Made by a program: the position numbers and the translations under genes | Part shown: positions 22,609 through 34,203 of the stretch, one piece after another | Layout: each line of letters begins with the position of its first letter | Numbering within the stretch: position 1 is the first letter of the stretch | Assembly (NCBI GenBank): GCA_905478925.1 | Contig: CAJQKQ010000008.1 | Span: 1 to 64,000 of the forward strand | DNA length: 64,000 bases | Direction: 5' to 3' | DNA from: an uncultured Verrucomicrobiales bacterium | GTDB taxonomy: Bacteria; Verrucomicrobiota; Verrucomicrobiia; Verrucomicrobiales; Akkermansiaceae | The notes under the pieces: generated by a model | What the model was told of the DNA's origin: nothing | The model's database searches: none | Seen by the model: only the letters and a program-made list of their open reading frames with translations

Positions 22609-22851
22609 TCAGCCCTTCTTGCTGGTGATGAAGGTAACGACGTCCTTGACGGCTTGAAGCTTCTCGGCTTCGTCATCAGGAACTTCAACGTCGAATTCCT
22701 CTTCGAGAGCCATGACGAGCTCGACGGTGTCGAGGGAATCGGCGCCGAGATCCTCGACGAATTTAGCTTCCGAGGTGACTTGGTCGGCGCTGACTCCGAG
22801 TTGGTCCACGATGATATCCTTTACCCGTTCTTCGATCGATTTGTCTGACAT
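22609..22851 (-). CDS. acpP: acyl carrier protein
   Basis: [20 protein letters not shown]...[20 protein letters not shown]. Confidence 0.97.
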   Translation of the reverse strand: MSDKSIEERVKDIIVDQLGVSADQVTSEAKFVEDLGADSLDTVELVMALEEEFDVEVPDDEAEKLQAVKDVVTFITSKKG

Positions 22852-22960
22852 TTGTGTGTGAGTGGTTGTGTGTTGGTGTTGGAAACGGTTGCCGCTTGCG
22901 GGGTCAGCATGGCAACAATGAAAAATTGGAAAAGGGGAAAAGTGCCCCAAAGCGAAGATT

Positions 22961-23782
22961 CTAAGAGCCTTTCGATGAGGCTTCCGGCGATTCCTTCGGT
23001 TCCACGGCGGTGTATTCGATGAGTTCCCCGGAGAAATTCTCCCGGATCCTGGCCATCAACTGCTCTGCCGGCTGATCCTGCTCCTTCTTGAAGCCGCCGT
23101 AGGTCAGGCCGTCGATCTTCGCGCGCCCGCGCCCCGAATCGCCGTCGAAATCGACCAATGCGATGCCCTTGGTGTCCCATTTTCTGAGATCCAGCGTTTG
23201 CATGTCGGAATAGGGGATGCGTCTGCCATCTGCGGTGGAGAGGGCTTCGTCGTCCGCACGTATCGAGCGGCGGGCGGTGCGGACGAGGAAGAACAGGGTG
23301 GCGAGGGCAAGGGCGAGGCAGATATAGAAGACGATGATCTGCTCGTGGATCTTGTCTGCGTCGAATGGGTGTTCCGGAGGTGTCTTATCCATCCGCTGCT
23401 CTCCGGAATACTCCTGCCAGAGGAGATGCGGCTGGAGCGGCTTGACCCTATCGTAGTCCGCCAGGATTTCAGGCCAAGGCATGGGCAGTTCGAGATCCTT
23501 GGGCAGGACATTGGGATCCGGAGGGAATCCGACGGTCTGCCCTGATGCGAATGCCTTCCACTCCGCAGGAGTCAGGTTACCGTCCGAGTTCATCTTTGAG
23601 AATTCCTTGGTCGCAGGCTCGAAGGTGGCGTGGACGTAGTAAGCGAGGTTCTTTTTTCGGTATCCGGTGCTTCCGTCGACGAAAAAAAGCACGGAGAAGA
23701 CACTGAACATCGCGAGCATTGCGACGGCTCGGAGTGTGAACCAGGGAGTGGGTTTGCAGACGATCTGCTCCGGGGATTTCAT
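22961..23782 (-). CDS. hypothetical membrane protein
   Basis: Two hydrophobic segments; 273 aa. Confidence 0.65.
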   Translation of the reverse strand: MKSPEQIVCKPTPWFTLRAVAMLAMFSVFSVLFFVDGSTGYRKKNLAYYVHATFEPATKEFSKMNSDGNLTPAEWKAFASGQTVGFPPDPNVLPKDLELPMPWPEILADYDRVKPLQPHLLWQEYSGEQRMDKTPPEHPFDADKIHEQIIVFYICLALALATLFFLVRTARRSIRADDEALSTADGRRIPYSDMQTLDLRKWDTKGIALVDFDGDSGRGRAKIDGLTYGGFKKEQDQPAEQLMARIRENFSGELIEYTAVEPKESPEASSKGS

Positions 23783-23843
23783 AGGCTGGACTTAGGAAAG
23801 GATGTTAGGGGTGTGATTGCAAGGGGGTTTCGCCTTGGGTTTG

Positions 23844-24740
23844 TCAGTGCTTCCAGCGTTCGGCCAGCCATTTATCGAGGAGATCCGGCCATTTCGCGAG
23901 CGGGCCTTTGCCCTTCAGGCCGTAGCCGTGGCCGCCTTTTTCGAACATGTGCAGCGAGACGGGAACTTTGTTTTCCTTGCAGGCTGTGGCGAAAAGCAGG
24001 CTGTTCCGGCAATCCACGCCGTCGTCCGATGTGGTGAGAAGGAAGACGGGCGGGGTGTCTTTGGTGATCGCCGTTTCTGTGGAAAGTTTTTTGAGGCGCT
24101 CCGGAGAGGCATTCTCCCCAGCAAGATTCTTTCGTGATCCGGAGTGACCGGTGGCGCTCATGGTGATCACCGGGTAGCAGAGGATGGCAAAATCCGGACG
24201 TGCGGAGAGCTTGTCGGTGGTGTCAGCGGTCTCTTTCGTAAAAGTATCCTTGAAACGGGTGGCGCAGAGGCTGGCGAGGTGTCCGCCGGCGGAGGATCCC
24301 ATCACGCCGATACGATCCGGCTTGATATTCCATTTCGTGGCGTTGGCACGGACGGTACGGATGGCACGGCGGGCATCGAGGAAGGGGACGGGAAATTGGT
24401 AGCCGAGGCCTGTGCCGACGCGGTATTTCACCACGATCCCGGCAATTCCACGTTCGTTGAGCCATTTCGCGTAGGCATGGCCTTCGTGTTCCATCGCCAG
24501 GATGCTGTATCCGCCACCGGGGAAAATCACCGCAGCGGCGCCGTTGGCTTTCCCTTCCGGCGGGAGATGTACCCAGTATTGGGGCACTTCGATCATCCCC
24601 TTGTGGCCGCGATCGTTGGTGGTCTCGGTTCCGGTTGGCGGTTGGGGTGCACCGGGAGCTGCACTAGGCCAGAGGTTTGTCCAATCCGCCTGGAGTAGGG
24701 ATGTCGTGCCTAAAAAGGCGATCAGTAGGGTTTTTCTCAT
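23844..24740 (-). CDS. alpha/beta hydrolase (BD-FAE/acetylxylan-esterase-like), secreted
   Basis: AAVIFPGGGYSILAMEHEGHAYAKWLNERG; GSSAGGHLAS nucleophile motif. Confidence 0.85.
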   Translation of the reverse strand: MRKTLLIAFLGTTSLLQADWTNLWPSAAPGAPQPPTGTETTNDRGHKGMIEVPQYWVHLPPEGKANGAAAVIFPGGGYSILAMEHEGHAYAKWLNERGIAGIVVKYRVGTGLGYQFPVPFLDARRAIRTVRANATKWNIKPDRIGVMGSSAGGHLASLCATRFKDTFTKETADTTDKLSARPDFAILCYPVITMSATGHSGSRKNLAGENASPERLKKLSTETAITKDTPPVFLLTTSDDGVDCRNSLLFATACKENKVPVSLHMFEKGGHGYGLKGKGPLAKWPDLLDKWLAERWKH

Positions 24741-24768
24741 GGGAGGATGGATTTGGCGGGTTCCGGGG

Positions 24769-25734
24769 TCACTTTTTCAGCTCGAAGCCGCGTGACGATG
24801 TCGCCTCGGCTGCTGGGAAATCCTTGGGAATCTGCTGGGTGACTTTTCCGGTGGCTGCCCATTCGGATCCGCGGAGGAGGGTGACGATGAAACCTGCGCA
24901 TTCGAGCGCCTCGGTGTCGTGGCCAAGTGTGGTGTGGAACACGCGGCCTTTTTCGTAATCGATGGTCATCAGCATCGGCTCGTTGCGACCCGCTTCCTTG
25001 AGTTTCGGCGTGTCGGCGGCGGTGGCGAGAATGGTCATGTTCTGCGCAGGCCCGCGCAGGAGGGAGTAGCACTCGTCTTTCGCGTGCATCCAGAAATCGG
25101 GGAGCCCTTTCGTGATCGGGTGGGTCTGGTCACGCATGGTGATCAGGAATGCGCTCTGCGGGCCGTGGCTTCCGCAGTTGCCTTTGCTTTCGTCGCGAAC
25201 GATTTCGCCATCGGCATTGTAATAGACGTAGGGGCCGGATTTTTCATTGCGCCCGCCCCATCCGCCGAGGCCGATCATTTTGTTGAATTCCGGCCAGTTC
25301 GCCCAGCTGTTGTCCGCTGCGTGGACGACGACGAGGCCGCCGCCTTCCTTCATGTATGCCTCGAAGCTGGACTTGGTTTGCTCCGGCCAATCGGCTGCGC
25401 CGTATCCGAAGTTGCTGACCACGATGTCGTATTTCGTAAAATCAGGCGCGAAATCAGGATCGGGTTTGGGCTTGGGGGTGCCTTCGGATTCGCCGGCTCC
25501 GGCAAGGGGTAGCCATTTTTCCTCGCGCTTGAAGTTCGAGATGAATTTCGTCCGCTTCACGTCCACCTCGAACAGGCCGCTGTCCTCGAGATATTGCTTC
25601 ATCATCACCGTCGCCTTCGGCCAGACGGCGTGGTTGTTCTGGCCATCGACGATGAGAGCCTTGAGTTTCTCCGCAGCGGAGGCGGGGAGGGAAAGCAGCA
25701 GGAGGGCGAGCAGCGCCTGGCGGGTGTATATCAT
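24769..25734 (-). CDS. ThuA domain-containing protein
   Basis: KALIVDGQNNH...YMKEGGGLVVVHAADNSWANWPEFNKMIGLGGWGGR. Confidence 0.88.
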   Translation of the reverse strand: MIYTRQALLALLLLSLPASAAEKLKALIVDGQNNHAVWPKATVMMKQYLEDSGLFEVDVKRTKFISNFKREEKWLPLAGAGESEGTPKPKPDPDFAPDFTKYDIVVSNFGYGAADWPEQTKSSFEAYMKEGGGLVVVHAADNSWANWPEFNKMIGLGGWGGRNEKSGPYVYYNADGEIVRDESKGNCGSHGPQSAFLITMRDQTHPITKGLPDFWMHAKDECYSLLRGPAQNMTILATAADTPKLKEAGRNEPMLMTIDYEKGRVFHTTLGHDTEALECAGFIVTLLRGSEWAATGKVTQQIPKDFPAAEATSSRGFELKK

Positions 25735-25787
25735 GCCGGAACCATACGGCAGGGGAACCGGGCTTCGATCACAAAATCCCGTCCCGA

Positions 25788-27176
25788 TCAGCGAAGGCCG
25801 CGTAGAAGGAATTCAGCGTTGGTTTTGGTCGGCTTGAGATTTGCAAGCAGGGTCGTGATGGCGTCGCCGATCGGAAGGCCGGCGAGTTGGCGACGGACGT
25901 CGATGACTTTGACGAACTCGTCCGGGTGGTAGAGGCGGTCGTCGTTGCGGGTGCCGGATTCCGGGATGTGGATGGCGGGGTAAACCCGGCGCTCGGCGAG
26001 CTCGCGGTCGAGGCGGACCTCCATGTTGCCGGTGCCTTTGAATTCCTCGAAAACTACGTCGTCGAGGCGGGATTCGGTTTCCACTAGGGCTGTCGCGAGA
26101 ATGGTGAGCGAGCCGCCTTCTTCAATGTTGCGGGCGGTGCCGAAGAATTTCCGGGATTTCTGGAGGGCGGCAGGGGAGACGCCTCCGGAGCCGATTGGGC
26201 CGCCTTGCATGGCCTGGTTGTGGCCGCGTGCGAGGCGGGTGAGGGAATCGAGGAGCAGGACGACGTCCTTTCCTTGCTCGACCATACGCTGGGCGCGGGC
26301 GATCACCAGATCGGCGACTTGGGCGTGGCGTTTCGGAGTTTCATCGAAGGTGGATGAGAAAACGGGAACATCGACGGTTTCTTCGAAATCAGTGACCTCT
26401 TCGGGGCGCTCGTCGAGGAGTAGGATGACGAGCTCCACCTTCGGGTTGTTCATTTTGATCGATTTGGCGATCTGCTTGAGGAGGATGGTTTTTCCGCCGC
26501 GTGGCGGGGCGACGATGAGGCCGCGCTGGCCTTTTCCGAGAGGCGCGATCAGGTCGATGACGCGGACGCCGAGGTATTCCGTGCCCTCGCCCTCTAGGTG
26601 GATGCGGGCGTCGGGGAACATCGGGGTGAGCTTATCGAAATCCTGCGGCTCCACCCAATCGGCGGCCGGTTGGCCCTCGATTTCGAGGATCTCGGCGGTG
26701 GTGAGGTATTTGTCGCGCTGGACAGGTGGTTTGACCCTCACCTTGAGCAACTGGCCGTTGCGCAGGTTCGCGTTGGTGAGGACGGGGCCGCCGATGTGGA
26801 TGTCGTCCTGCGACTGGCGGAAGGAACGGCGCGGATCACGGATCATCGCGAAGTGCTCCTTGCCGAATTCGAGGACGCCCTCGCAGGTCACTTCCGTGCC
26901 GTTGGCGACGTAGAAGCAGATGATCTCGTAGATGAGCTGGGTCTTCGGGATGCCGCCCTGGATCCGAGCCGGGATAGCGACTGAGATTTTCTGGAGCTCG
27001 GAGAGGGTTTTTGTGCGGAATTCGTTAATTTCGATGGCCTCAGGCACGGGGTAGGGAGCCGGCTCTTGCTTCGCGGGTGGAGCGGGCTCTTGCTTTGCAG
27101 GGGCTTCCACAACGGCTGCGGGTTCGGCCGTTTTTTGTTCCGTTGCTGCGGGTTCTTTTTCGTTTTGTTCTGACAT
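25788..27176 (-). CDS. rho: transcription termination factor Rho (same frame as coaE, no stop between)
   Basis: PPRGGKTILLKQIAKSI; LLLDERPEEVTDF; DSLTRLARGHN; GGSLTILATALVETESRLDD. Confidence 0.96.
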   Translation of the reverse strand: MSEQNEKEPAATEQKTAEPAAVVEAPAKQEPAPPAKQEPAPYPVPEAIEINEFRTKTLSELQKISVAIPARIQGGIPKTQLIYEIICFYVANGTEVTCEGVLEFGKEHFAMIRDPRRSFRQSQDDIHIGGPVLTNANLRNGQLLKVRVKPPVQRDKYLTTAEILEIEGQPAADWVEPQDFDKLTPMFPDARIHLEGEGTEYLGVRVIDLIAPLGKGQRGLIVAPPRGGKTILLKQIAKSIKMNNPKVELVILLLDERPEEVTDFEETVDVPVFSSTFDETPKRHAQVADLVIARAQRMVEQGKDVVLLLDSLTRLARGHNQAMQGGPIGSGGVSPAALQKSRKFFGTARNIEEGGSLTILATALVETESRLDDVVFEEFKGTGNMEVRLDRELAERRVYPAIHIPESGTRNDDRLYHPDEFVKVIDVRRQLAGLPIGDAITTLLANLKPTKTNAEFLLRGLR

Positions 27177-27788
27177 GGAGAGTGGTGGGAAAATCTTGCA
27201 AAAGCGCTCTACCTGGGCTTCGAGGACGGAGGGTTCGCCGTCGTTCCAGAAGACAATATCTGCGAGTGCGGCTTTCGCTTCGATCGGCAGTTGGGCGGCG
27301 AGAACGGATTCGATCAGGTCGTCATCCCAGCCGTTGCGAGCCTTGAGCCTTGCGACCTGGGTGGCGCGGGTGGTGGAGACGGTGATCGCCTGCGACTGGC
27401 CGAAATCAAAGCCGTTTTCGAAGAGCAGCGGCACGTCCGCAAGGAAGCATCGCGCCCCCTGTTTAGCCGCTTTTTCCCTCAGAGCAAGACATTCCTGCCG
27501 CACTCGCGGGTGCAGTATGCCTTCGAGGAGCTTGCGTTTTCCGTCGTCAGCGAAGACCTGCTCGCGGAGTTTCTTGCGGATGATTCCACCCGTCTCCGGG
27601 TCGATGGTTTCGTCGCCGAAAAGTCCCGTCAGCTCGGAAATTACCTCCTCTGTTTCCAACAGCCCTTTCACCGACTCATCGCAATCGAAAACCACGATGT
27701 CCGGAACGAACTCTTGGAAGTGGCGGACGGCGGTGGATTTTCCGGTGGCGATGCCGCCGGTGAGCGCGAGGGTGAGCATGGAAGTCAT
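27177..27788 (-). CDS. coaE: dephospho-CoA kinase domain, continuous with rho
   Basis: MLTLALTGGIATGKSTAVRHFQE...DVPLLFENGFD; reads directly into MSEQNEKEP of Rho. Confidence 0.9.
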
Positions 27789-27800
27789 TGAACTGCGAAG

Positions 27801-28082
27801 GTGCCAAGTTCGCCAAGGAAGAAAAAGCTGCACTTGCGCCGTGCCGCGCCCCGCGTTACGGAATTCGCCGTGCTCATCATCGTCGTCAAGACCCTCCTTG
27901 TGCTGTTCCTGGTCTTCTGGCTCGGCTTCGGCGCGTGGCTGCTGATCCGGTTCGAGAAGCTCTTTGGTTATCATCCGGACGACCCTGCGGAAACACCCGG
28001 CGCGAGATCCCTGAACCAGACACAGATTTGGTCCTGCTGGTTCGGTATGTTCGCGGTGGCGGCGTATTTTCTGTTCACGTAG
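27801..28082 (+). CDS. small membrane protein
   Basis: TM segments LIIVVKTLLVLFLVFWLGFGAWLLI and WFGMFAVAAYFLF. Confidence 0.5.
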   Translation: MPSSPRKKKLHLRRAAPRVTEFAVLIIVVKTLLVLFLVFWLGFGAWLLIRFEKLFGYHPDDPAETPGARSLNQTQIWSCWFGMFAVAAYFLFT

Positions 28083-28090
28083 TTCGCTGC

Positions 28091-28110
28091 GCGCAGTCCA
28101 CGGACTGCGC
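28091..28110. repeat. Perfect palindrome between convergent ORFs
   Basis: GCGCAGTCC-AC-GGACTGCGC. Confidence 0.5.
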
Positions 28111-28116
28111 CGGGGC

Positions 28117-28325
28117 TCACGAGAGTTGGGTCTCTGCGAGGAAGCGGTAGGTGCCGTTGGCGGCGAGGAGTTCGTCATGGGTGCCTTGTTCGATAAGCTT
28201 GCCTTTGGAGATGACGAGGATTTGATCGGCGTGGCGGACGGTCGAGAGGCGGTGGGCGATGACGAGGGAGGTGCGGCCTGCCATGAGGCGTTCGAGGGCT
28301 TCGTTGACGAGGCGCTCGGATTCGC
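28117..28325 (-). pseudogene. C-terminal remnant of an ABC transporter paralogous to 29017-30783
   Basis: [52 protein letters not shown]...[10 protein letters not shown] repeated; 13 mismatches in 195 bp by manual alignment at exact 900-bp offset. Confidence 0.85.
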
Positions 28326-28395
28326 GAAGGAAGGACAGAGCGTTGGGGTGCAAAATGCTTGCTGAGGTGGGAAGGCTTTCGTAACCTCTATCATT

Positions 28396-28623
28396 ATGAG
28401 TCTTCTGGATCGTATCACTGTTGAGCCTGGGAAGTGCGGGGGGCGTCCCTGCATACGCGGCTATAGGCTGCGGGTGAGCGATGTGCTGGGGCTGATTGCA
28501 TCCGGGGCTTCGAATGTGGAGATCTTGGAAGATTACCCTTTTTTGGAGCCGGATGATATCGTGGCGGCGCTGCGGTATGCGGCACACCAGACGGATCATA
28601 CGGTGATCGCTGGGGCGGTATGA
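28396..28623 (+). CDS. DUF433 antitoxin-like protein
   Basis: [57 protein letters not shown]. Confidence 0.88.
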   Translation: MSLLDRITVEPGKCGGRPCIRGYRLRVSDVLGLIASGASNVEILEDYPFLEPDDIVAALRYAAHQTDHTVIAGAV

Positions 28624-28949
28624 AATTTCTTGTGGATGTCCAACTGCCAGGAACGCTGGCGCGATGGCTGCGGGGGAGGGGTTGTGGCGCAGTGCATTTG
28701 CTGGAGCGCGGGATGGGTCAGGCGGATGATGTTTCCATCTGGAAAACGGCTAGCGCAGAGGGGCGGATACTGGTGACGAAGGATGAGGATTTCTTCATCC
28801 TTGCGACTAGACCGGGAGATCCGGGTCGGCTTTTGTGGCTGCGTATGGGGAATTGCCGGACGCAGGATCTTCTGACTCGACTGAATAAGGATTGGGATGT
28901 GATTGAGACTGCTTTTTCCGAAGGACAGAGGATCGTGGAAGTAAGATAG
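28620..28949 (+). CDS. DUF5615 PIN-like toxin
   Basis: [37 protein letters not shown]...TKDEDFF; overlaps DUF433 gene. Confidence 0.88.
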   Translation: MKFLVDVQLPGTLARWLRGRGCGAVHLLERGMGQADDVSIWKTASAEGRILVTKDEDFFILATRPGDPGRLLWLRMGNCRTQDLLTRLNKDWDVIETAFSEGQRIVEVR

Positions 28950-29016
28950 GCTGTCTGTTGTGCCGAGTTGAGGATGGTTCGCCGAGGTTGTCGCGATTTC
29001 TAAATCACGGTTCCTT

Positions 29017-30783
<1,767 letters not shown>

Positions 30784-30915
30784 GACGGATGGGAAACGAT
30801 GATCGCCGGGGAGTCAATGGCGGGGGTGAGGTATGGGTTGGTAACATTTGCCAAAAAAACGCTTGTGGATCGAACGGTGTAAAACCAAGGTGTAAGAATA
30901 AAGAACGACACCTGA

Positions 30916-32379
30916 ATGAGTCCGAAAATCCTCCCAAACGCGCTTCTCGCCACGTTTCTCCTTTGCTCGATCTGTTTGGCTCCCAATGCCTTCGGGCAAC
31001 TAAGTGTGGCGGAGAAAGAAGATGTCGGGTTCACGTCTCTTGGCGCACGCCTCGGGGACTCCACTCCGACCGGTAGCGGGATTTCGGTTAGCCAGGTTGA
31101 AGCGCGCACGAATCCACCCGCTGAGGGAGAGGCTGCCGCACCAGCGATATATCGTCCGGATGCGTCCCAATTCTCGGGGAAGCAGTTTTTCTATGAATCG
31201 GGCGGGGCTACCGACGCGTCCTCCCACGCGACCACCGTCGGGAGATATTTCTATGGATCTTCATCCCTGTCCCCTGACATCGGGATGTCGCCGGAAAGAA
31301 TCGGTGTTTATGACGCCAATGGATTTTTGAATTCGGACGTTCTCCATACATTCGACACCTCCGTATTGCCCGAGGTGGAAACCAATGATATCCAGAATCA
31401 CAGCTGGGTTGGCGAATTCGGGGCAAGCGAAGCTAATATAGATGCGATGAGGAGAATGGATTATTCGATCCAGCGTGACGATTTCGTGGCAACCTATGGG
31501 CTTAACAATGGTAGTGGAACATCCGTCCCCAGCCTCATGGCAGGTGCCTATAACGGCATCACGGTGGGGCGTTCCGATGGGCAGCACAGCAGGGGAGGAA
31601 TCACGCTCGACGGGGGAATTCGCACAAGGCCGGACATCGTGGTTCCCACCAGTTTGACCAGCTGGGCGGCTCCTACGGTGGGGAGCGCCGCCAGCCTTCT
31701 GGTCGAAACGGCGCGAAGCACCTCGGCACTTGCGAATGCGGACAGCTCAATCGTGGTGAAATCACTATTGATGACCGGAGCGACGCGGGATGAGGCGGAG
31801 TTTGGCGGGAACTGGACGCATACGGACACGAGTCCCCTTGATGCGATCTACGGGGCAGGCGAGCTGAACATCGATAGGAGCCACGGGATACTTGAAAGCG
31901 GAGAGTATCCAGCCGAGGCTGCGCAGGTTGCCGGGTCGACGGGTTGGGATCTCGGGCAATCCTCCGCGACAGTGCCACAGTTGTATTTTTTCGATCTCGA
32001 CCCGGAAAGTGTGGATTTCCAGATCGCCGCCACTCTTGTTTGGAACAGGGATATTGTGGTATCCGACGAACAGCCCGGGTTAGGAACGGACTATTCTTTC
32101 ACTCCCTCACTGGCGAATTTGAACCTGAAGCTGTATTCCGCAGAAGGTTTCATGATCGGCAGCCAGCTTGCGGAGAGTTCCAGTAGCGTGGACAATGTGG
32201 AATTGATCGCTGCCTCAGGTCTTGGTTCCGGCAGATACGTTTGGGAAGTCTCTTCTGACACGGATCTCACTGAATACGGTTTTTCGTGGCTTGTTGAAGG
32301 TGCCACCCCTGTCCCTGAGCCATCCGTTTTGTCTCTGTTCTGCCTGATCGGATTGTCTTTACTTAGGCGGCGACGTTAG
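30916..32379 (+). CDS. PEP-CTERM protein with degenerate S8/subtilase-like domain
   Basis: Signal peptide; ASSHATTVGRYF and TSWAAPTVGSAASLLVETA resemble S8 His/Ser motifs; C-terminal VPEPSVLSLFCLIGLSLLRRRR. Confidence 0.75.
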   Translation: MSPKILPNALLATFLLCSICLAPNAFGQLSVAEKEDVGFTSLGARLGDSTPTGSGISVSQVEARTNPPAEGEAAAPAIYRPDASQFSGKQFFYESGGATDASSHATTVGRYFYGSSSLSPDIGMSPERIGVYDANGFLNSDVLHTFDTSVLPEVETNDIQNHSWVGEFGASEANIDAMRRMDYSIQRDDFVATYGLNNGSGTSVPSLMAGAYNGITVGRSDGQHSRGGITLDGGIRTRPDIVVPTSLTSWAAPTVGSAASLLVETARSTSALANADSSIVVKSLLMTGATRDEAEFGGNWTHTDTSPLDAIYGAGELNIDRSHGILESGEYPAEAAQVAGSTGWDLGQSSATVPQLYFFDLDPESVDFQIAATLVWNRDIVVSDEQPGLGTDYSFTPSLANLNLKLYSAEGFMIGSQLAESSSSVDNVELIAASGLGSGRYVWEVSSDTDLTEYGFSWLVEGATPVPEPSVLSLFCLIGLSLLRRRR

Positions 32380-32394
32380 TTCACTAATCTTCCG

Positions 32395-32802
32395 ATGCAT
32401 CACTTCAGGAAAGCTTCGGAAAACGTGTTGAAACCGATCCGTGTTGTTTTGACCGGATTTGCAATTTCTCTCGCAGGTTGCGCACCGGGTGGAGGGCAGA
32501 TGGGTGATATGGCTGGCGAGGACGACGGTTCCGTCGGCGGGATCTCCGAGGTTCCTAACCCGGATGAGAAGATGGCGAGGGCAGCCGGGAAGCCGCTTTC
32601 CCAGCTACAGCGCGGGCATGAGGTTTACATGCTGAACTGCGGGCAGTGCCACCAATATCAGCTTCCTGAAGAGGTTGACATCTTTGACTGGGAGGATGCG
32701 ATGCCGAAGATGATCGGCCACGCCGGGCTGCCTACTTCCGATGAGAAGGCAGTACTCGACTACGTCGTGGCGGTGAAGAAAAGCAAGGGACAGGAATTTT
32801 AG
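32395..32802 (+). CDS. monoheme c-type cytochrome-like lipoprotein
   Basis: Lipobox-like SLAGC; single CGQCH. Confidence 0.7.
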   Translation: MHHFRKASENVLKPIRVVLTGFAISLAGCAPGGGQMGDMAGEDDGSVGGISEVPNPDEKMARAAGKPLSQLQRGHEVYMLNCGQCHQYQLPEEVDIFDWEDAMPKMIGHAGLPTSDEKAVLDYVVAVKKSKGQEF

Positions 32803-32856
32803 GTCAACCGGGCTTGCCAAGCCGAATCACACGTTGACACTGTCGCGAGCCAACGA

Positions 32857-34203
32857 GTGAAGAGTTATTTCCTACGAAGATTCCTGCTGATCCCGCCCAC
32901 GTTGCTGGGGATCACCTTTCTTGTCTTCGCGATTACGAGATTCGTGCCGGGCGGTCCGATGGACAGGATGCTTCAGCAGGCGGCGGGGAACTCGGAGGGC
33001 GGCGGTGGTAAGAAATCCTCCAGCGAGGCCAGCGGCGGTCTCAGCGAGGAGCAGATGGAAGAGCTTGAGGAGCAGTTCGGCCTCGATAAGGCGATGCCGA
33101 TTGCCTACCTGCAGTGGCTCGGGGCGGCACCGCGTGAAGTCGGACTTTCCAAAGGCGAGTTCGGAGAGCAGGGCGACGGCGTGATCGGCGGCGGTGGGAA
33201 GGATCCGGAAAATACGGCGACACTGGTGCTGCACGGCGACGGGCGCTTGGTTGAGGTGAGGAAAAAGGGGGGTGAGATCGTTTCCGCAAAATACCGGGTG
33301 AACGGCATGAGCATATTTGAGGATGGCTGGAAGCTGCGCTATGAGGATGCGGAGACCCGTGAGGAAAGGTTCAGGCGGCGCAGTCTGGAGGGTGCCGAGG
33401 TGCCGTCCTATTCGCCCCGAGCGGTCGCCTACAAGAGCAGGTTCAGCGGTCTTCTCCAGGGCGATCTCGGACGATCCACGGTTTACAACGATCCGGTTTG
33501 GGAAATGATTTTGGGAAGGGTGCCAGTGGCGCTCTACTTCGGGCTGCTTACGGCGATCATCACCTACGCGATCTGCCTTCCGCTGGGCGTTCTCAAAGCC
33601 CTGAAGCACCGGACGTTCATCGACAGCGCCAGCTCCATCCTGATTTTTATCGGTTATTCGATCCCCGGTTTCGCGCTCGGTGCGATCCTTCTGGTTCATC
33701 TGGGCGCGCGCATGAACCTCTTCCCGCTGTTCGGACTGATGAGTCCGGATTTCTCGGAAATGGCGCGGTGGGAGCAGGTTAAAGATCTGGCGCACCACAC
33801 AGTCCTTCCACTGCTCTGTTATCTGGTCGGTTCGTTTGCGATGCTCACCATGCTGACCAAGAATAACCTCATGGATCAGCTTTCGGCGGATTACGTCCGG
33901 ACTGCTGTTTCGAAGGGCGTGGGTTTCCGTAAGGCGGTTTTCGGCCATGCGTTCCGTAACTCGATGATCCCGGTCGCGACGAGTGCCGGCAGCCTCGTCG
34001 AGATTTTCATCGGTGGATCGATTTTGGTGGAGACGGTTTTCGATATCCAGGGCTTCGGCCTCCTCCAATACCAGGCGGTGGTCGCGCGGGATGTGCCGGT
34101 CATCATGGGCACCCTGACCATCGCGGCATTCCTGATGCTACTCGGAAAAGTGCTTTCGGATGTTATCGTTGCGATGGTGGATCCCAGGATTAAATTCAAA
34201 TGA
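32857..34203 (+). CDS. peptide ABC transporter permease (YejB/OppB-like)
   Basis: MKSYFLRRFLLIPPTLLGITFLVFAITRFVPGGP; NNLMDQLSADYVRTAVSKGVGFRKAVFGHAFRNSMIPVAT. Confidence 0.92.
   Translation: MKSYFLRRFLLIPPTLLGITFLVFAITRFVPGGPMDRMLQQAAGNSEGGGGKKSSSEASGGLSEEQMEELEEQFGLDKAMPIAYLQWLGAAPREVGLSKGEFGEQGDGVIGGGGKDPENTATLVLHGDGRLVEVRKKGGEIVSAKYRVNGMSIFEDGWKLRYEDAETREERFRRRSLEGAEVPSYSPRAVAYKSRFSGLLQGDLGRSTVYNDPVWEMILGRVPVALYFGLLTAIITYAICLPLGVLKALKHRTFIDSASSILIFIGYSIPGFALGAILLVHLGARMNLFPLFGLMSPDFSEMARWEQVKDLAHHTVLPLLCYLVGSFAMLTMLTKNNLMDQLSADYVRTAVSKGVGFRKAVFGHAFRNSMIPVATSAGSLVEIFIGGSILVETVFDIQGFGLLQYQAVVARDVPVIMGTLTIAAFLMLLGKVLSDVIVAMVDPRIKFK

Noticed and set aside
25788-28454. 888-aa single protein spanning ABC remnant, coaE and rho
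   Set aside because: The frame upstream of 27788 reads antisense or degraded ABC-related sequence and intergenic DNA; only the coaE-rho part (27788-25788) is plausible
32872-34068. 398-aa - strand ORF
   Set aside because: Antisense to a well-supported ABC permease with canonical EAA-like motif
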